Below, piece after piece: positions 45,617 to 53,667 of a stretch of 64,000 nucleotides of DNA. The notes below the pieces were generated by a model that was not told the DNA's origin, searched no databases, and saw nothing but the letters and a program-made list of their open reading frames with translations. Origin of the DNA: CAWBRT01 sp963819175 (GTDB taxonomy: Bacteria; Acidobacteriota; Terriglobia; Terriglobales; Acidobacteriaceae); assembly GCA_963819175.1 (NCBI GenBank), contig CAWFVJ010000010.1, positions 124,001 through 188,000 on the forward strand, read 5' to 3'. The position numbers and the translations under genes were made by a program. Positions within the stretch are counted from its first letter, which is position 1; every line of letters starts with the position of its first letter.

Positions 45617-46876
45617 TTACATTCGTGCCGGTTTTGCTGATTGAACAGTCGCGCAGTCAAATGCCGCCGTCGTCTGCGACTGGACAGGTTTCTTGTCGAG
45701 GATTGCCTTGACTTCCTTTCTATCTCTCCCTTCCGCCCGAAAGTCAATCTGGCAAGAACCGGCATCTCCAAGCCTCGGGATCAAAGCCCGCAAACTAGAC
45801 CGGTCCGTTTCCGTCAAATCCCTGAACTTCAATCCCATTCCTACCCCTGGATGGGAGGTCCGTACCTCCGCTGCCGTGCGAATTTCCGTTCCATTAATGT
45901 CGAGCATTACGACTACTCTGTCGTTAACGGCCAGTGGCATCATCATGGCCACATAACATCCCGTCAAACTGACGTCAGTCACCGTACCGCGCACAAAATA
46001 CTTAGCGCCCGGGTGCCAGATAGAAGCCGCGCCACCACAAATGTAACGTTGTGCTACCCGCCGCTCGACCGGTGCGCATTCGTCCCTTGCCCCGGAAAAA
46101 TCAGTCGGCCAAATGTTCTGCGACAGCTCCAAGGCACGCAAGCCGACCGCAAATTCCGGTCGAGTGCCCTGACTCCTGCTCCAGATGACGCGAAAGCGGG
46201 CTTTGCGATCCTGGTGCGACACAATCAGAACGTCGTACTTCCTGACCTCCCAGGTCAGTCCGGTCAGGCAGGCACCGCTCCGGCTGACGTTCTCCGTGAC
46301 CGCGTTGTCAACAAAAGGCTGCCCAGCCTTGTTCACTCCGCACACACGAACCGGAAGCTGAAGTCTGAGACGGGGTTCCCGGGGTACTCGATGCAGCAGT
46401 CCAACTTTAGGCAGGAAACTGAGCAATTGCGACTGTCCCTGCTCTGCATTCTTCAGTGCGGCATCGGCCGCCCTCCGGTCCAGCAGAGCGGCGCCGGAAT
46501 CATAAGAGCACCCACGCTTCGAGCCAGGCTCAGTCTCGTATTGGTTTGTGGAATCTAAAAATTTGTCTCCTATGCTAGGGATGGCGCGTCCCCAAAGATT
46601 ATTCCAGCCGCCGACAACTTGCAGACCGGCGTGTCCTTGCGAGTCGACTCCCGCCTTTCCGGTCCACCTGACTTCGGCCGACGCACTCTTAGCGCCGTAA
46701 CTTACACTGATCACGGCACCGCGTCGAAGGGTCTGCATGAGACCCTCAATACGCACTCCGTTCGCAGTCAAGTCGACTGTCGTACAGCTCTGTTCGAATG
46801 ACTCGCCGTCGGCGTTCTCACCCGAAACACGAACCGGAAGAGCGAGCCTCAGCCGCGTCTCTTTCCGCATTCCCAT
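45617..46876 (-). CDS. Tandem triple-PilZ domain protein
   Basis: 419 residues with three PilZ-type domains: residues about 4-90 (RKETRLRLALPVRV ... DLTANGVRI), 165-255 (REPRLRLQLPVRV ... ENVSRSGACL) and 270-365 (ERRVAQRYICGG ... DVSLTGCYV). Each has the basic RxxxR-like strand and the (D/N)xSxxG motif, though the first has Thr for Ser and the third a shifted Arg set. PilZ domains bind cyclic di-GMP. The direct neighbour makes that molecule. Cytoplasmic; no output domain other than PilZ itself. The last 50 residues are unstructured. Confidence 0.8.
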   Translation of the reverse strand: MGMRKETRLRLALPVRVSGENADGESFEQSCTTVDLTANGVRIEGLMQTLRRGAVISVSYGAKSASAEVRWTGKAGVDSQGHAGLQVVGGWNNLWGRAIPSIGDKFLDSTNQYETEPGSKRGCSYDSGAALLDRRAADAALKNAEQGQSQLLSFLPKVGLLHRVPREPRLRLQLPVRVCGVNKAGQPFVDNAVTENVSRSGACLTGLTWEVRKYDVLIVSHQDRKARFRVIWSRSQGTRPEFAVGLRALELSQNIWPTDFSGARDECAPVERRVAQRYICGGAASIWHPGAKYFVRGTVTDVSLTGCYVAMMMPLAVNDRVVVMLDINGTEIRTAAEVRTSHPGVGMGLKFRDLTETDRSSLRALIPRLGDAGSCQIDFRAEGRDRKEVKAILDKKPVQSQTTAAFDCATVQSAKPARM

Positions 46877-46985
46877 GCGTTAAGATTGCCCGGCTGACCC
46901 ACGGAAGACAACTTACTAAGGTAACGGTTACATGAACGGTACTAACCTTGGGCTATGACGGTTCCATATTTCCCGCTCTCTCGAT

Positions 46986-47081
46986 GTGTCATCCTGAGGC
47001 GGAGCGAAGCGGAGCCGAAGGATCTGCTTCGCTTTCGGCGCACGCAAACAGCAGATCCTTCGCTCTGCTCAGGATGACACC
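46986..47081. repeat. Intergenic inverted repeat, family 1, copy 2
   Basis: Outer arms GTCATCCTGAG and CTCAGGATGAC, inner arms GAAGGATCTGC and GCAGATCCTTC. It sits between the Ser/Thr kinase stop and the PilZ gene start and may terminate or stabilise the kinase transcript. Confidence 0.8.
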
Positions 47082-47124
47082 GCGGAGAATAGTTTTTCGG
47101 CAACCTGCCTGGGGATGGGGAAAT

Positions 47125-49047
47125 CTACTTGCGCCGCTGTAGGATTTCGTCTTCCGTGCGCTTCGCCTGTTGCGCTTTCCTCAGTCCCGCCAGAGCGGCG
47201 GAATTGGAGGGGTCCAAGCGAACCGCCTGCTCGAGGGTCTTGACCGCCGTCGCATAGTCGCCGTCGTCGATCTGCTGCTGGCCCGTCGCCGCCAGTTCCT
47301 GTGCTCTTCTCTGATTTTCAGCGCTGGCGGCAACCGGAGTCACTTCCTTCGGCTGAACGACCTCCTTCGGCTTTGTGAGCGGCACAAAACCCAGCTCATT
47401 GCCAGCCTTTTCCTGCCTGGCCTTTTTGAGTCCCGCTTTGGCAGCCGCATTGGAGGGGTCCAAGCGGACCGCCTCTTGATAACTGACGATGGCGCCGGCG
47501 TAATCGGCTCTGGCCATCTGTACCTGCGCCACCGACACCAACTCTCGCGCCTGTCGCTTGACGTCAGCGGCGCTTGGAGACGGAGGGGCTGGCTTTTCCG
47601 ACACGACAGCCGACGGCTCATTTTGCGGCTTGGGTTCGGCTGCGACTGGAGATTGAGGCGACAAGACTTGGGGCTGGACCGGCGAACTTGCGGCCGGCGC
47701 ACTGGGTTGCGAGGCCGGTGCGGGCTTGGCGGTCTGGGGGGTGTTTGACATCCAGAAATAGGCGCCAGCCCCGGCGGCGAGAACGAGCACCACCACAAAC
47801 GTAATCAATCTTGAGGACGACTTAGTTCGTCCCACGGAATTAGCCGGAGCGACCGCCGCTGGTTTCCGTGCCGGAGTTGCCGCGGCAGCGGCCGCCTGTC
47901 GTGGAGCGGACTCCTGGCGTTGCCGGTTAACTGGTTTGACCGGCGGCGGTGGCAGAGGCGTGTACTTCACACGCGCGCCGCCGAGGTTGGGTTGGGGTAT
48001 CGGGGTGGGTTTCGGCGGCGGTGGTGCGCTCTGGATCGGCTCGTCGAGGCTGGCCACAACGGTTGGCGCCTGCGACATCGAGAGGGCGGCCCAGCGCTCC
48101 GGGTCCTGTAACGCCTCGATCATCTGGTCGATCGTCGAGAATCGCTTCTCACGATCCTTCTCCAGCGCCTTCATCACCAGTTGGCTGAGACCAACAGGAA
48201 TATTCAGGGCCGCGGAAAATTGGTGCGGCGGCACCGGCAGGGTATGGAGGTGCTCCAGGCAAAACCCCATCGGGGTGTCGCTCTGGAACGGGAGCTTGCC
48301 GGTAACCATTTCGTAGATCACCACGCCGAGCGAATAAATGTCTGCCCGGCTGTCGATTTCATCGCCTACCTTGCCGCGCGCCTGCTCCGGCGACATGTAC
48401 TGCGGAGTGCCGACCACCATTCCCTTGCGCGTCGCCGTGTAGGCGGCCATCGTAAAAGCGCCTTCCTTGACCTTGGCGATGCCGAAATCCAGAACCTTGG
48501 CCGCTTCGTTGCCGCGATCATCCTGAGTGATCAGGATATTGTCGGGCTTGATGTCGCGATGCGTAATGCCGAGCTTGTGAGCCGCCGCCAGCGCCCGCGC
48601 CACCTGCAACGCAATGCTAAGAGCGCGCTTTACCGGCAGTGCTCCATCCTCGTCGATGACGCTCCGCAGGTTGCGGCCCTTCACGAACTCCATCACGATG
48701 TAGGGCCGGCCGTCTTCGGTGGTGTCGTAATCTTCAACCGCGATGGCGTTGGGGTGGCGCAGCTTGCGGGTGAGAACCGCCTCGCCCTTGAAGCGGTTGT
48801 TGAACGCCGTGTCATCGGCGTACCTGGCCTTGACGACCTTAATGGCGCAAATCTCGTTGAAGGCCAGATGCTTGGCGCGGTAAACGTCGGCCATTCCACC
48901 GCCGCCCAGATGTTCAAGGATCTGGTACTTCGAGCGAATCACCATCCCCGGCTCAATCTCGTTGGTCTCCCGCAATGCCGTATTGTCCTGCGGACAGATA
49001 CGGAAATTGGTGGGATAGCTGTTATTGCAAACCGGGCAATGCTTCAT
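47125..49047 (-). CDS. Membrane Ser/Thr protein kinase with TPR tail
   Basis: 640 residues. N-terminal Zn-ribbon-like CPVC and CPQD (residues 4-20). Kinase domain about 40-310: Gly loop HLGGGGMADVYRAKHL, ATP Lys70 in CAIKVV, HRDIKPDN (Asp165), DFG at 187-189, SPEQARGK. A Pro-rich linker (about 335-400), one membrane span (about 415-437) and an external region with two TPR-like repeats (GAIVSYQEAVRLDPSNAAAK, TAVKTLEQAVRLDPSNSAAL) follow. Pkn2/PknB-like kinase of Acidobacteriota type. Last gene of the phospho-signalling cluster, 112 bases after its upstream neighbour; PP2C and FHA partners are in the same series. Confidence 0.93.
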   Translation of the reverse strand: MKHCPVCNNSYPTNFRICPQDNTALRETNEIEPGMVIRSKYQILEHLGGGGMADVYRAKHLAFNEICAIKVVKARYADDTAFNNRFKGEAVLTRKLRHPNAIAVEDYDTTEDGRPYIVMEFVKGRNLRSVIDEDGALPVKRALSIALQVARALAAAHKLGITHRDIKPDNILITQDDRGNEAAKVLDFGIAKVKEGAFTMAAYTATRKGMVVGTPQYMSPEQARGKVGDEIDSRADIYSLGVVIYEMVTGKLPFQSDTPMGFCLEHLHTLPVPPHQFSAALNIPVGLSQLVMKALEKDREKRFSTIDQMIEALQDPERWAALSMSQAPTVVASLDEPIQSAPPPPKPTPIPQPNLGGARVKYTPLPPPPVKPVNRQRQESAPRQAAAAAATPARKPAAVAPANSVGRTKSSSRLITFVVVLVLAAGAGAYFWMSNTPQTAKPAPASQPSAPAASSPVQPQVLSPQSPVAAEPKPQNEPSAVVSEKPAPPSPSAADVKRQARELVSVAQVQMARADYAGAIVSYQEAVRLDPSNAAAKAGLKKARQEKAGNELGFVPLTKPKEVVQPKEVTPVAASAENQRRAQELAATGQQQIDDGDYATAVKTLEQAVRLDPSNSAALAGLRKAQQAKRTEDEILQRRK

Positions 49048-49158
49048 AGGCGGCCGTCGCGCGTACCGATACGGTTATGAAACGCTCGATAGAGCATACT
49101 TCGAAACCTTTGGAAACTGGAACCAAAACTGATGTGGCGCCGAAAAAAGGCCACCATG

Positions 49159-50338
49159 TCATTGGAACTTGGTCGCTCGGCCATATATCCACCCAAAATC
49201 GCCCTTTCCCCTCCATTCTGCACGCGCAGAACCATCGGGTCGAAATGAAATGGTGACCTGTGCCCCATTCACGGCTTTTGCTTCAATCGCGAAAGATGAA
49301 GGTTTGGATTTGCGCCGTTCCCGCGATTGAGTAGAATCCCCCGCGAGCGTTTCTCGCCAGAGATTCATAGCTGTAGATTCCCAGCGCCCGACCGTTCTTT
49401 ATAGAAGTCAGCACGATGCAGAACTTGCGCGCCGTGCTCATCTCCCAAGCTCCAGTCCAGATCCCAAGCTTGTCGCGGTGTTCAGATTCATTGTCGTAGT
49501 TAATACGGTCCGGAAGCGGGCAGTAATCAGGACGCCTCTGTCTCTGCGATTGCGGCACGCGTGCCACTTTTGCCCTCGCTTCAATTGCTGCCTTCGCCGA
49601 ACTTGCATACGTTCCTTGCGGATAGGCGTTCAGGAATGCCCGCAGGCGCTGCACGTCCCTCGAGTCCTTGACCGTGTCCCAATCAATCTGCTCTAGCGCT
49701 TCATGCGCCTGCTGACCGTAGCGCCCGTTAGGATGCTGATCGATAAAGGCTTGGATGCGAGCACGATCATGGCTGCTGGAGGCTGAATTCCAGTCGATTT
49801 GTTCAATTTGTTCACGAGCCTGCTGCTCGAAACGTCCGCCGCTGTGTTGATTGAGATACGCCTGCAGCTTGGATCGATCATTACTGCCGTTCGCCTTACC
49901 CCAATCAATTTGCTCAATCTGCGCGCGAGCGGCGTCAGCGAATGGGCCGCTCGGGTGACGTTGAAGAAAAGCTTCCAGCCGGTCCCGGTCGTTGCCGTAT
50001 CTCACGGCCTCCCACTCCTGGGCAGTCGTGTCTACGGGCTGGACACGCTTTTTGGAAATGACCAGCAAGAGATCGCCGTCGGCGCCCAGTTCCCGAAGTT
50101 CTTTCTCGATGTCTTCCGTCAAGTCGAAGCTGACGCCATACTGCTCAACCAAGGTAGCTACCCTTTTAGGGCTCACGCTTCCTTCAAGCAGCTTCTTTAC
50201 TTCCGTCAGGGAAAGTGGCATTTTAGCGGCTGTTTTTTCCATAGAAGCCTGAGCACCGAATGCCTGTGGCTGAGCCGCGAGGCAAGTGCCTATCAACACC
50301 AGGAACGTGCACAGCCACAACGTGCGATGCTTCTGCAT
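49159..50338 (-). CDS. Secreted repeat protein with the shared 55-residue domain
   Basis: ATG 50338 (MQKHRTLWLCTFLVLIGTCL) with GGAAGG before it; signal peptide to about residue 30. Residues about 45-100 form a helical domain (LSLTEVKKLLEGSVSPKRVA, TLVEQYGVSF, ELRELGADGDLL) that recurs in the Sel1 protein at 57835. Four repeats of about 37 residues follow (NDRSKLQAYLNQHSGGRFEQ, IEQIDW). A C-terminal beta domain starts at LGIWTGAWEMSTARKFC. The literal frame stops at 49283, but a neighbouring frame reads EAKAVNGAQVTISFRPDGSA to a stop at 49159, completing that domain, so an indel near 49290-49310 is likely. Confidence 0.65.
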
Positions 50339-50359
50339 AAGACCTTCCACTCTGCCCCG

Positions 50360-51414
50360 TTAACGGCCTTGTGCCGCACCCGAGGTGATATAGCCGGCGC
50401 ATGCGGCGGAGAAGGAGTTCAGCGGCAAGGTAAATTCGCCGTCAGGCTCGGGATGGCGCGCCCATGGATTGCGCAGCTTGATGGTGCCGGCGGCGCGATT
50501 GACGTTCAGGACTGAGTAGGCATGCCCCTCGTCGTACCAGCTGCCCACCTGCGATCCGAGCGGGAAGCGCGACTTCGATACCATGATCTGAACGGGGTCG
50601 TCGCCGGTCCAAACCACGACTGCCTGATGTTTTTCCAGTGCATTCGATATTGCTGCAAGCGCCACTGCCCCGTTGCGGATAACATACGAATGGCCCGAAC
50701 CGGCGAAGGCCTTCATCACCCGTTCAGGCAGGCCGCCCTGGCCAACGGCCCGGTAAGCCCCGAACAGCTCTCCGTTAATCTTGATCTTGTTTTCCAATGC
50801 ATCCAACAGACCGCTGGAATCCAGAAACCGAGTGCGCGCTGCTTTGACCCCTCTTCCAATGGCAAGCTATTCAGCTCCTGACGGAGCCGTGCCTTCAGGC
50901 GGACGCGATCGATGTCTCCAGCCTGATCGATCTGCGTGCGGATGGCCCGGTCATAGGCCAGCAGGAGGAGATCCGAATTCGTGACAACCGCGCCCATACT
51001 GAGCTTCAGGATTGACGATAGCGAGCTCTCGGCAATGGCCTCGACCAGGGCGGCCCGCAAGGTGCGCTGGGCGTAGCCGCGGAACAGCACTGCCACCCAG
51101 AGGCCATCGGAGCGATCGTAGCCGCTGTCGCGCGCGAACTGCGCGTCCGCGAGGTAAACCTGCTCGACCTTGCCGTCGGCAAAGCGCACGCTGAAACCTC
51201 CGCCCGCGTCCGGGCGGATGGCGGCGCGTAACAGACCCGGCTGGGTAACCGCAAGGGCGGCAATGGTGGCATGGAAATAACAACTTCCCAAAGTGCCTTG
51301 CCGCACGGCTTGCGGGCTCACCCCCGTGGCACCGTAGAGCTCGTCGCCGCCAACGGCCGCATGGGTCGCGAAACACAGCAGCAGGAGAATGAGGGTTCGC
51401 AAGAGATTTTTCAT
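50360..51414 (-). pseudogene. Secreted calpain-type (C2) cysteine protease, one frameshift
   Basis: MKNLLRTLILLLLCFATHAA is a signal peptide. The catalytic set matches calpain: Cys in GTLGSCYFHATIAALA, His in GHAYSVLNVNRA and Asn in LRNPWARHP. The first frame runs to about 50815; the His/Asn part is in a second frame (from about 50806 to 50360), so one indel separates Cys from His/Asn. Joined product about 350 residues. It abuts the previous gene (TAA, one base, ATG) and precedes the repeat protein by 21 bases. If the indel is real the enzyme would be dead; if not, it is a complete exported calpain, unusual in bacteria. Confidence 0.75.
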
Positions 51415-51415
51415 A

Positions 51416-52786
51416 TTAGCGTCCCGTGCTAGCCTGCTTGAACTTCAGGGCCTTCGCAGCCACTGCAATGGGCACCACGGAATTCTCATAGGTGACGACG
51501 CCGATAACACCAGCCTCGGAAATCACAGGCGAACCCCAGCCGGCCGAATCGATCATGGCGTCCAAGTGGACCTTGCCCGCCTCGGAGGACCCGGAAATCA
51601 CGACCAGTTCGGGACGCGCTTCTCGCCCCTGCAGGCCCTCGGGAAAGCGAAACAGCGCCAGGGAAGAGGTTTCGCCCGCTGGCGCAGTTGTCGTGGCTGG
51701 CGCGTTCATGACGGCAACGGCCGGGTCGGTAATCTCAACCAATCCAAGAGCAACCGCGCCTTGCCGGCGATGCACGCTGACCTTGACCATTTTGCCGCTA
51801 TCTTGAGGAAATATCAGAGACTCGAAGGAGTCCCGTGTTGAGGGCACCAGTCTCAACTGGTTCGAGCTGAGCCGCCAAGCCTGGTCGGTATTGAGTTGAT
51901 TATCGTCGCTATGCAGCCGGGCATTTGCGGGCCAGATGGCTAAGTCATAGGCAACGACTCTGAGGCTTGGATCCTGCTTCATGCTGGCGGCGATACTAGG
52001 ATCGAACTTCCAGGGTTCCAGAACAGATTTTGGCAGGAGCACTTTCCTGCCCGCAACACGAAACCCCATGGCCGTGGCATCGAACGGAAAAGTCTTGCCT
52101 GCGGAATCCTGCAACTGGTAGGTGGAATGCGCCAGCACGAGCGCGGGAGCATACTGCTCCCACAATTGCTTGCGCCATTGGGAAAACATCTTTGTCGTAG
52201 TCTGCCATCGGCTGCCGACGCTGTCCAAGGCCGTCTGAGCTCCGTCGATCAACGCCAGCGCCGCGTTGCGGACGACCGCCGCGCCGGGCACCTGCAGTTC
52301 CACCGAATCCTGCACTTTCACGGGGATGCGGGCACGCTTGGTGAACAGCATTAGCTTGGCGGCGGGGGTCAGAATGACATCCGCATAAGCCATACCGGTC
52401 ACGGAAAGTCTGCCTTCCGCCACCAGGGAACGCAGCGGCCTGAGATTGTCCAGGTCGTGGAGATAGACCGTAAGAGTCAGCGGCTTTGACGGGATGACTT
52501 TCTCATTGGGCGCCAGTACCAGGTTGCCGGAAATCGGCGAGGCGTAGAAAGGGACGCCGTTGATCCGCAGTTGATCGAACGCAACTTCTCTCAGGGTGAC
52601 GTTTCGCGAGGAAGCAAGACTGACGAATGCGCTCAGTTGCACCTTTTCGGTGGTGGCCGATACCAGCGAGAGGCTTTCCAAGCCTATCCGGACGGCGGGC
52701 TTGGTGTCATCGACGTTAGCCGCGGCAGCGGAAAAAACTCCGCCGACTGCAAAGGCAAACGCAAGAACCCAGCGTATACGAACCAT
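51416..52786 (-). CDS. Secreted protein with a degenerate trypsin-like C-terminus
   Basis: 456 residues. MVRIRWVLAFAFAVGGVFSA is a signal peptide. The middle (RWQTTTKMFSQWRKQLWEQY to LLPKSVLEPWKFDPSIAASM) has no recognised family. The C-terminal 120 residues resemble the second half of a chymotrypsin fold: DAMIDSAGWGSPVISEAGVI then GVVTYENSVVPIAVA, where the nucleophile region reads GWGSPV and lacks the GDSGG pattern. So it is probably a non-catalytic sensor or scaffold. One base separates its stop from the calpain-type gene, and the FHA protein is 20 bases upstream. Cluster partnership is inferred. Confidence 0.6.
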   Translation of the reverse strand: MVRIRWVLAFAFAVGGVFSAAAANVDDTKPAVRIGLESLSLVSATTEKVQLSAFVSLASSRNVTLREVAFDQLRINGVPFYASPISGNLVLAPNEKVIPSKPLTLTVYLHDLDNLRPLRSLVAEGRLSVTGMAYADVILTPAAKLMLFTKRARIPVKVQDSVELQVPGAAVVRNAALALIDGAQTALDSVGSRWQTTTKMFSQWRKQLWEQYAPALVLAHSTYQLQDSAGKTFPFDATAMGFRVAGRKVLLPKSVLEPWKFDPSIAASMKQDPSLRVVAYDLAIWPANARLHSDDNQLNTDQAWRLSSNQLRLVPSTRDSFESLIFPQDSGKMVKVSVHRRQGAVALGLVEITDPAVAVMNAPATTTAPAGETSSLALFRFPEGLQGREARPELVVISGSSEAGKVHLDAMIDSAGWGSPVISEAGVIGVVTYENSVVPIAVAAKALKFKQASTGR

Positions 52787-52806
52787 GTGTGCTCTCCAGA
52801 GACGGC

Positions 52807-53667
52807 CTACTTGCCGGTTTGGCGTCTTAACTCTTCAAATTTTCGGTTGATGTACTTATCCATGACCGAGGGCAGTTCCTTGTTCATGCGCTCCACGAAG
52901 CGATCTTCCGCCTGCTTCATCTTGCCGTCGAAGCCATCCATGCGCTGCTCCATCACCTTCAGGCGCTGGTCGAGGGCGGGTGTAAATGTCTTGACCGCGT
53001 TCTGGGCCTCTTGGTGCATTCCGGTCAGCGCCTCCCGGTTGCGGTTGATCTGCTGCCCCTGATACAGCACGGCAAGCAGGAGGATAACCATGACCGCAAG
53101 ATTCGCGGCCAGCAGGTTGCGAATGCTGTCTAATCTCTTGTCCATCGCTTGTTGATCTCCAACCTCCAGCGTTGCCGGCGTTGCGGGACTTGGCGTGCTG
53201 GCGCCGCGGGGCATCTCCGGCTGCGGAGCTTCCTCCAAAGCCACACGAACGGGTTTGGCATCGGGCGCAGGCGGCGGATCGGCGATCCACCCCGCGGTTT
53301 CTCTCCTCGCCGCGCTCGCCTGCAATACGGTTGCATCGGCCTGGGGTTTTTCCGAAAGAACCGTGGCCGCGAACTCTTGGGTTAAACGGATGCGAAGTTC
53401 GGGCCCGCCCGCTCCAAGGCGCAACGTGTCGCCCGAATGAACAATTCCAGCACCGAGGCGCTTTCCGTTCAAGAACGTGCCATTTGCGCTCCGGTCCGAG
53501 AGCGCAAGCCCACCGTCCTCGCCGAATTCCAACATTGCGTGTTCGCGGGAGACCGTTGGGTATTCGCTCAGGCTGACGTCGCACTTCGTGTCGCGGCCAA
53601 TAAGAATCCTGGCCTTTCTATATGACCAATTGTTGGTCTGTCCGACGAGTTCGATTTCAACCAGCAT
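52807..53667 (-). CDS. FHA-domain protein with membrane span and coiled coil
   Basis: 286 residues. FHA domain about 18-95: RKARILIGRDTKCDVSLSEY, PTVSREHAMLEF (phosphothreonine-binding Arg/Ser region) and ANGTFLNGKRLGAG. An Ala/Pro linker, one membrane segment (about 188-208; NLAVMVILLLAVLYQG) and an external coiled coil (ALTGMHQEAQNAVKTFTPAL to MDGFDGKMKQAEDRFVERMN) follow. It overlaps the end of the FHA-ABC gene by about ten bases, so the two are co-translated. It would recognise Thr-phosphorylated proteins inside the cell and contact something outside. Confidence 0.88.
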   Translation of the reverse strand: MLVEIELVGQTNNWSYRKARILIGRDTKCDVSLSEYPTVSREHAMLEFGEDGGLALSDRSANGTFLNGKRLGAGIVHSGDTLRLGAGGPELRIRLTQEFAATVLSEKPQADATVLQASAARRETAGWIADPPPAPDAKPVRVALEEAPQPEMPRGASTPSPATPATLEVGDQQAMDKRLDSIRNLLAANLAVMVILLLAVLYQGQQINRNREALTGMHQEAQNAVKTFTPALDQRLKVMEQRMDGFDGKMKQAEDRFVERMNKELPSVMDKYINRKFEELRRQTGK

